Of a stretch of DNA of 45,182 nt, positions 43,315-45,182 are shown one piece after another. Below the pieces are notes generated by a model. That model had not been told where the DNA came from. It saw nothing but the letters and a program-made list of their open reading frames with translations, and searched no databases. Within the stretch, counting starts at the first letter, position 1. Every line of letters starts with the position of its first letter. Made by a program: the position numbers and the translations under genes. This DNA is from Chloromonas sp. AAM2 (lineage: Eukaryota; Chlorophyta; Chlorophyceae; Chlamydomonadales; Chlamydomonadaceae): the NCBI GenBank assembly GCA_004335635.1, contig QAXH01005982.1:1-45182 (forward strand), written 5' to 3'.

Positions 43315-45182
43315 CTGTGCCATTGTGATCATTGCACTCACAGCAACAGCAAGGGATGGTCAGGAGCGTGTTGGTGTGGGTTGGATGTGCATCACGGTTC
43401 TGCTGCCCGTACCGGGCCGGTTGTGGATGCAGGCCCCATTGTGCATGGATGCAGGCTTCGGTTGCATGCAGACAAGTCAGGTTGCACGCGTGAGGTGCTT
43501 GGGCCGACAACGTTTTGGTGCTCGGGCAGGTTGGCATGTTGCATTGCGTGTGTAGTGATGTGCACCTGTTGTGCAACATGTAACAGCGCTGCTGCTGTGT
43601 CTACCACGTGTGGCATGGGTGGGCCTGACACGTGAGGCTTTGCTGCATGTGCGTGGCTGCATGTGCGTGCCTCCCGCAGGCGGATTCCCCATGATCCTGC
43701 GGCACCGGCTCCATGCCACCATAGTGCGCGTGCCCCAGGAGGAGGGAAGGCCGGCACAGGGGGACGTGTGCTGGGCGGATGGACACTGCGCCACGGAAAA
43801 GGTGACAGGCAGTATATTCTAGCCCAACGCATAGCTTCAAACTGGCTATGTTTCACCACAACGTGTAGTGCCATCAAAGCGTTTGCCCGTGCTGCAGTTG
43901 TCACAGGGTCGTTTACCAAGTGCTCCCCACATGATACATGTCGCTGCACCTTTGCTTTTGGAACCCTTTTCACCCTTGGCACCTGCTTGAACGTGCTTTC
44001 TCCGCGTGCTCCGCGCAGGTGGTGCTCAACGAGGTGGTCGTCGACCGCGGCATCTCGCCCTTCCTCACAAACCTGGAGTGCTTCTGCGACGGAAACTTCG
44101 TCACACATGTGCAGGTAGGCCGTGTGTGTGTGCTCGGGGTGTGCTCGGGGTGCATGTCCCATGGGATGCTGCTGTACGCGGCAGTGGGCATGCGGAGCCC
44201 ATGCCAGCGTCCACGAGTCATTTTTGTCAGGCGTGACGTTTGACTCACACTCCCTCTTCCTTTCTTGCATCTCCAGTCTTCACACCACCTGCCCGGAGAA
44301 GCGCCTGCCACAAACTGATGTTCACGAGTTAGGCATCGTCCACACCGTCAGTTTCTTTGGTTGTCGTCATCACATGGGCCTGGCACTCCTGATATTTCAG
44401 TTGATTCCCACCACCACCACCAGCACTGACTGTTTGTGTGCACACAGGGCGACGGGCTCATCATCTCCACCCCCACGGGCTCCACCGCATACAGCCTGGC
44501 GGCAGGGGGCTCCATGGTGCACCCACAGGTACGGTTGTGGATTGTTAACAGGTTGAGTATCACAGCGCGGGCTGGGCACTTCAAAACACATTTTGCCCGG
44601 CTCCCACTGCACCTATCCTTGTTCCCTTGCTTCCTTGCTCCAGGTCCCCGGCATCCTGTTCACTCCGGTGTGCCCGCACAGCCTGTCCTTCCGCCCGCTG
44701 GTGTTCCCCGACCACGTGCAGCTGTGCATTCAGGTTAGCTGACGGGGACAGTATTACAAGGCAGTGTGGCGCATGCCGTGTCTGGAATTTTGATCCCACA
44801 GGACAGCAGTTGTGCATCGACCCTCGCTTTGGCAGCCCCGCTATGCAGCGCTAAATTAGGGCTGGCGGAAGTTTGCTACATGTGCTACCTGCTTGAGTCT
44901 GCAGGAACGCCCCAGATTTCCGCTGATTGCCAGCACGTGTTGGGTATCTGCAGGTGCCCCAGGGTGCTCGGTCTCAGATGTACTGCTCCTTTGATGGCAA
45001 GGACAGGCAGGAGCTAAACGCAGGTATGAGATGCTGGAGCCTGCAACAGGTCCTCCTGAGATGTCAAGTCACACATTTGTTGCGCACGTGCCGCTCAGTG
45101 ACTGGTGTGGTCGCGCACGTGCCACTCAGTGACTGGTGTGGTCGTGCACGTGCCACTCAGTGACTGGTGTGGCCGCGCACGT
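36768..45182 (+). CDS. NADK: NAD kinase with long low-complexity N-terminal region (3' end off window)
   Basis: Catalytic exons, phases consistent: 40321-41618, 41966-42030, 42344-42529, 43083-43226, 43680-43801, 44019-44114, 44448-44528, 44644-44733, 44954-45023, then off window. Motifs: [42 protein letters not shown] (GGDGT, nucleotide binding), [48 protein letters not shown], and [20 protein letters not shown]. This is a eukaryotic/plant-type NAD kinase, phosphorylating NAD(H) to NADP(H) with ATP. Upstream exons in phase: 36768-36892 and 36977-37180 (charged coiled coil, [20 protein letters not shown]), 37354-38402 (Ser/Gln/Ala-rich), 38480-about 38530, one ending at 39094, 39303-39481, 39862-40049. 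Exons between 38530 and 38900 are unresolved. The N-terminal part could belong to a separate gene, but the matching phases argue for one. The kinase domain may need only the exons from 41480 on. Confidence 0.9.
40050..40073. repeat. (GGTT)n microsatellite
   Basis: gttggttggttggttggttg directly at the donor site after the exon ending at 40049. Confidence 0.92.
42100..42221. repeat. 40-bp tandem repeat, 3 copies
   Basis: Unit starts gcatgccatcaacgacctcg; copies start at 42100, 42140 and 42180. Located in an NAD kinase intron. Confidence 0.94.
42639..42728 (+). mobile_element. Dispersed repeat family B, copy 2, with target-site duplication
   Basis: The element runs from about 42641 (aattcttggagagatattgt) to the GATGATGATGA tail ending near 42716. 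The 12-bp word tgtctcgtaggt occurs just before it (42629-42640) and again just after it (42717-42728), as expected for a target-site duplication. The TGTAA plus GATGA-type tail suggests a short or 5'-truncated non-LTR retroelement. It lies in the NAD kinase intron between the exons carrying GG and DGT. Confidence 0.85.
43227..43319. repeat. (GT)n microsatellite at an exon donor
   Basis: About 90 bp of GT with GC interruptions (gtgcgcgcgcgtgtgcgtgt), beginning at the donor of the NAD kinase exon ending at 43226. Confidence 0.95.
45085..45182. repeat. 31-bp tandem repeat running off the window
   Basis: Unit starts cacgtgccactcagtgactg; copies start at 45085, 45116, 45147 and 45178. It lies in the NAD kinase intron after 45023. 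Confidence 0.94.

Noticed and set aside
43058..43579. His/Thr-rich minus-strand frame over the NAD kinase exon
   Set aside because: Antisense translation of a GT microsatellite and of a well-supported exon.
44801..44870. Possible extra NAD kinase exon ([17 protein letters not shown])
   Set aside because: Joining 44733 directly to 44954 gives the expected kinase sequence in phase, so an exon here would disrupt it.

Overview
The window looks like nuclear DNA of a green alga (Chlorophyta). GC content is moderate, every confident gene is cut into many short exons by introns that almost all end in (T/C/A)GCAG, coding introns carry minisatellites and GT microsatellites, and the gene set (expansin-like wall proteins, a plant-type S-adenosylmethionine carrier, a plant-type NAD kinase) fits a chlorophyte. 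No operons, ribosome binding sites, rRNA, tRNA or CRISPR were seen. The exon models were built by hand from splice sites, reading phase and family motifs, so junctions are predictions.

Layout, left to right: (1) about 90-2816, minus strand, a secreted expansin-like gene whose 3' end runs off the left edge. (2) 2954-3679, minus strand, a kinesin-light-chain-type TPR reading frame broken by one in-frame TAG, probably a pseudogene. (3) 4682-12870, plus strand, a superfamily 2 helicase of the type I restriction HsdR kind, spread over 13 exons. (4) 13375-19239, plus strand, TFIIS-like domains (LW domain, central domain, C-terminal zinc ribbon). No stop, start or phase break was found between (3) and (4), so they may be one gene. 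(5) 21290-24221, plus strand, a four-exon gene of unknown function. (6) 26456-28629, minus strand, an EamA/DMT-type membrane transporter. (7) 29057-31986, plus strand, a complete 15-exon expansin-like gene, divergent from (6). (8) 32671-36094, plus strand, a mitochondrial-carrier-family S-adenosylmethionine transporter. (9) 36768 to the right edge, plus strand, an NAD kinase with a very long low-complexity N-terminal region, truncated at the right edge.

The genes do not form one pathway. The two expansin genes act in the wall, the SAM carrier supplies methyl donor to plastid or mitochondrion, and the NAD kinase makes NADP(H). The most unusual item is the HsdR-type helicase joined, or directly followed in the same phase, by TFIIS-like modules. 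It suggests a nuclear DNA translocase that could be tied to RNA polymerase II, and it carries a roughly 400-residue low-complexity insert in the second RecA lobe.

Repeats are plentiful: four dispersed short families, one insertion with a clear target-site duplication (about 42641-42716), one MITE-like element with about 48-bp inverted ends (33469-33848), several minisatellites (periods 16, 31, 32, 40, 43, 61 bp), GT tracts, and a 77-base run of N at 16279-16355.
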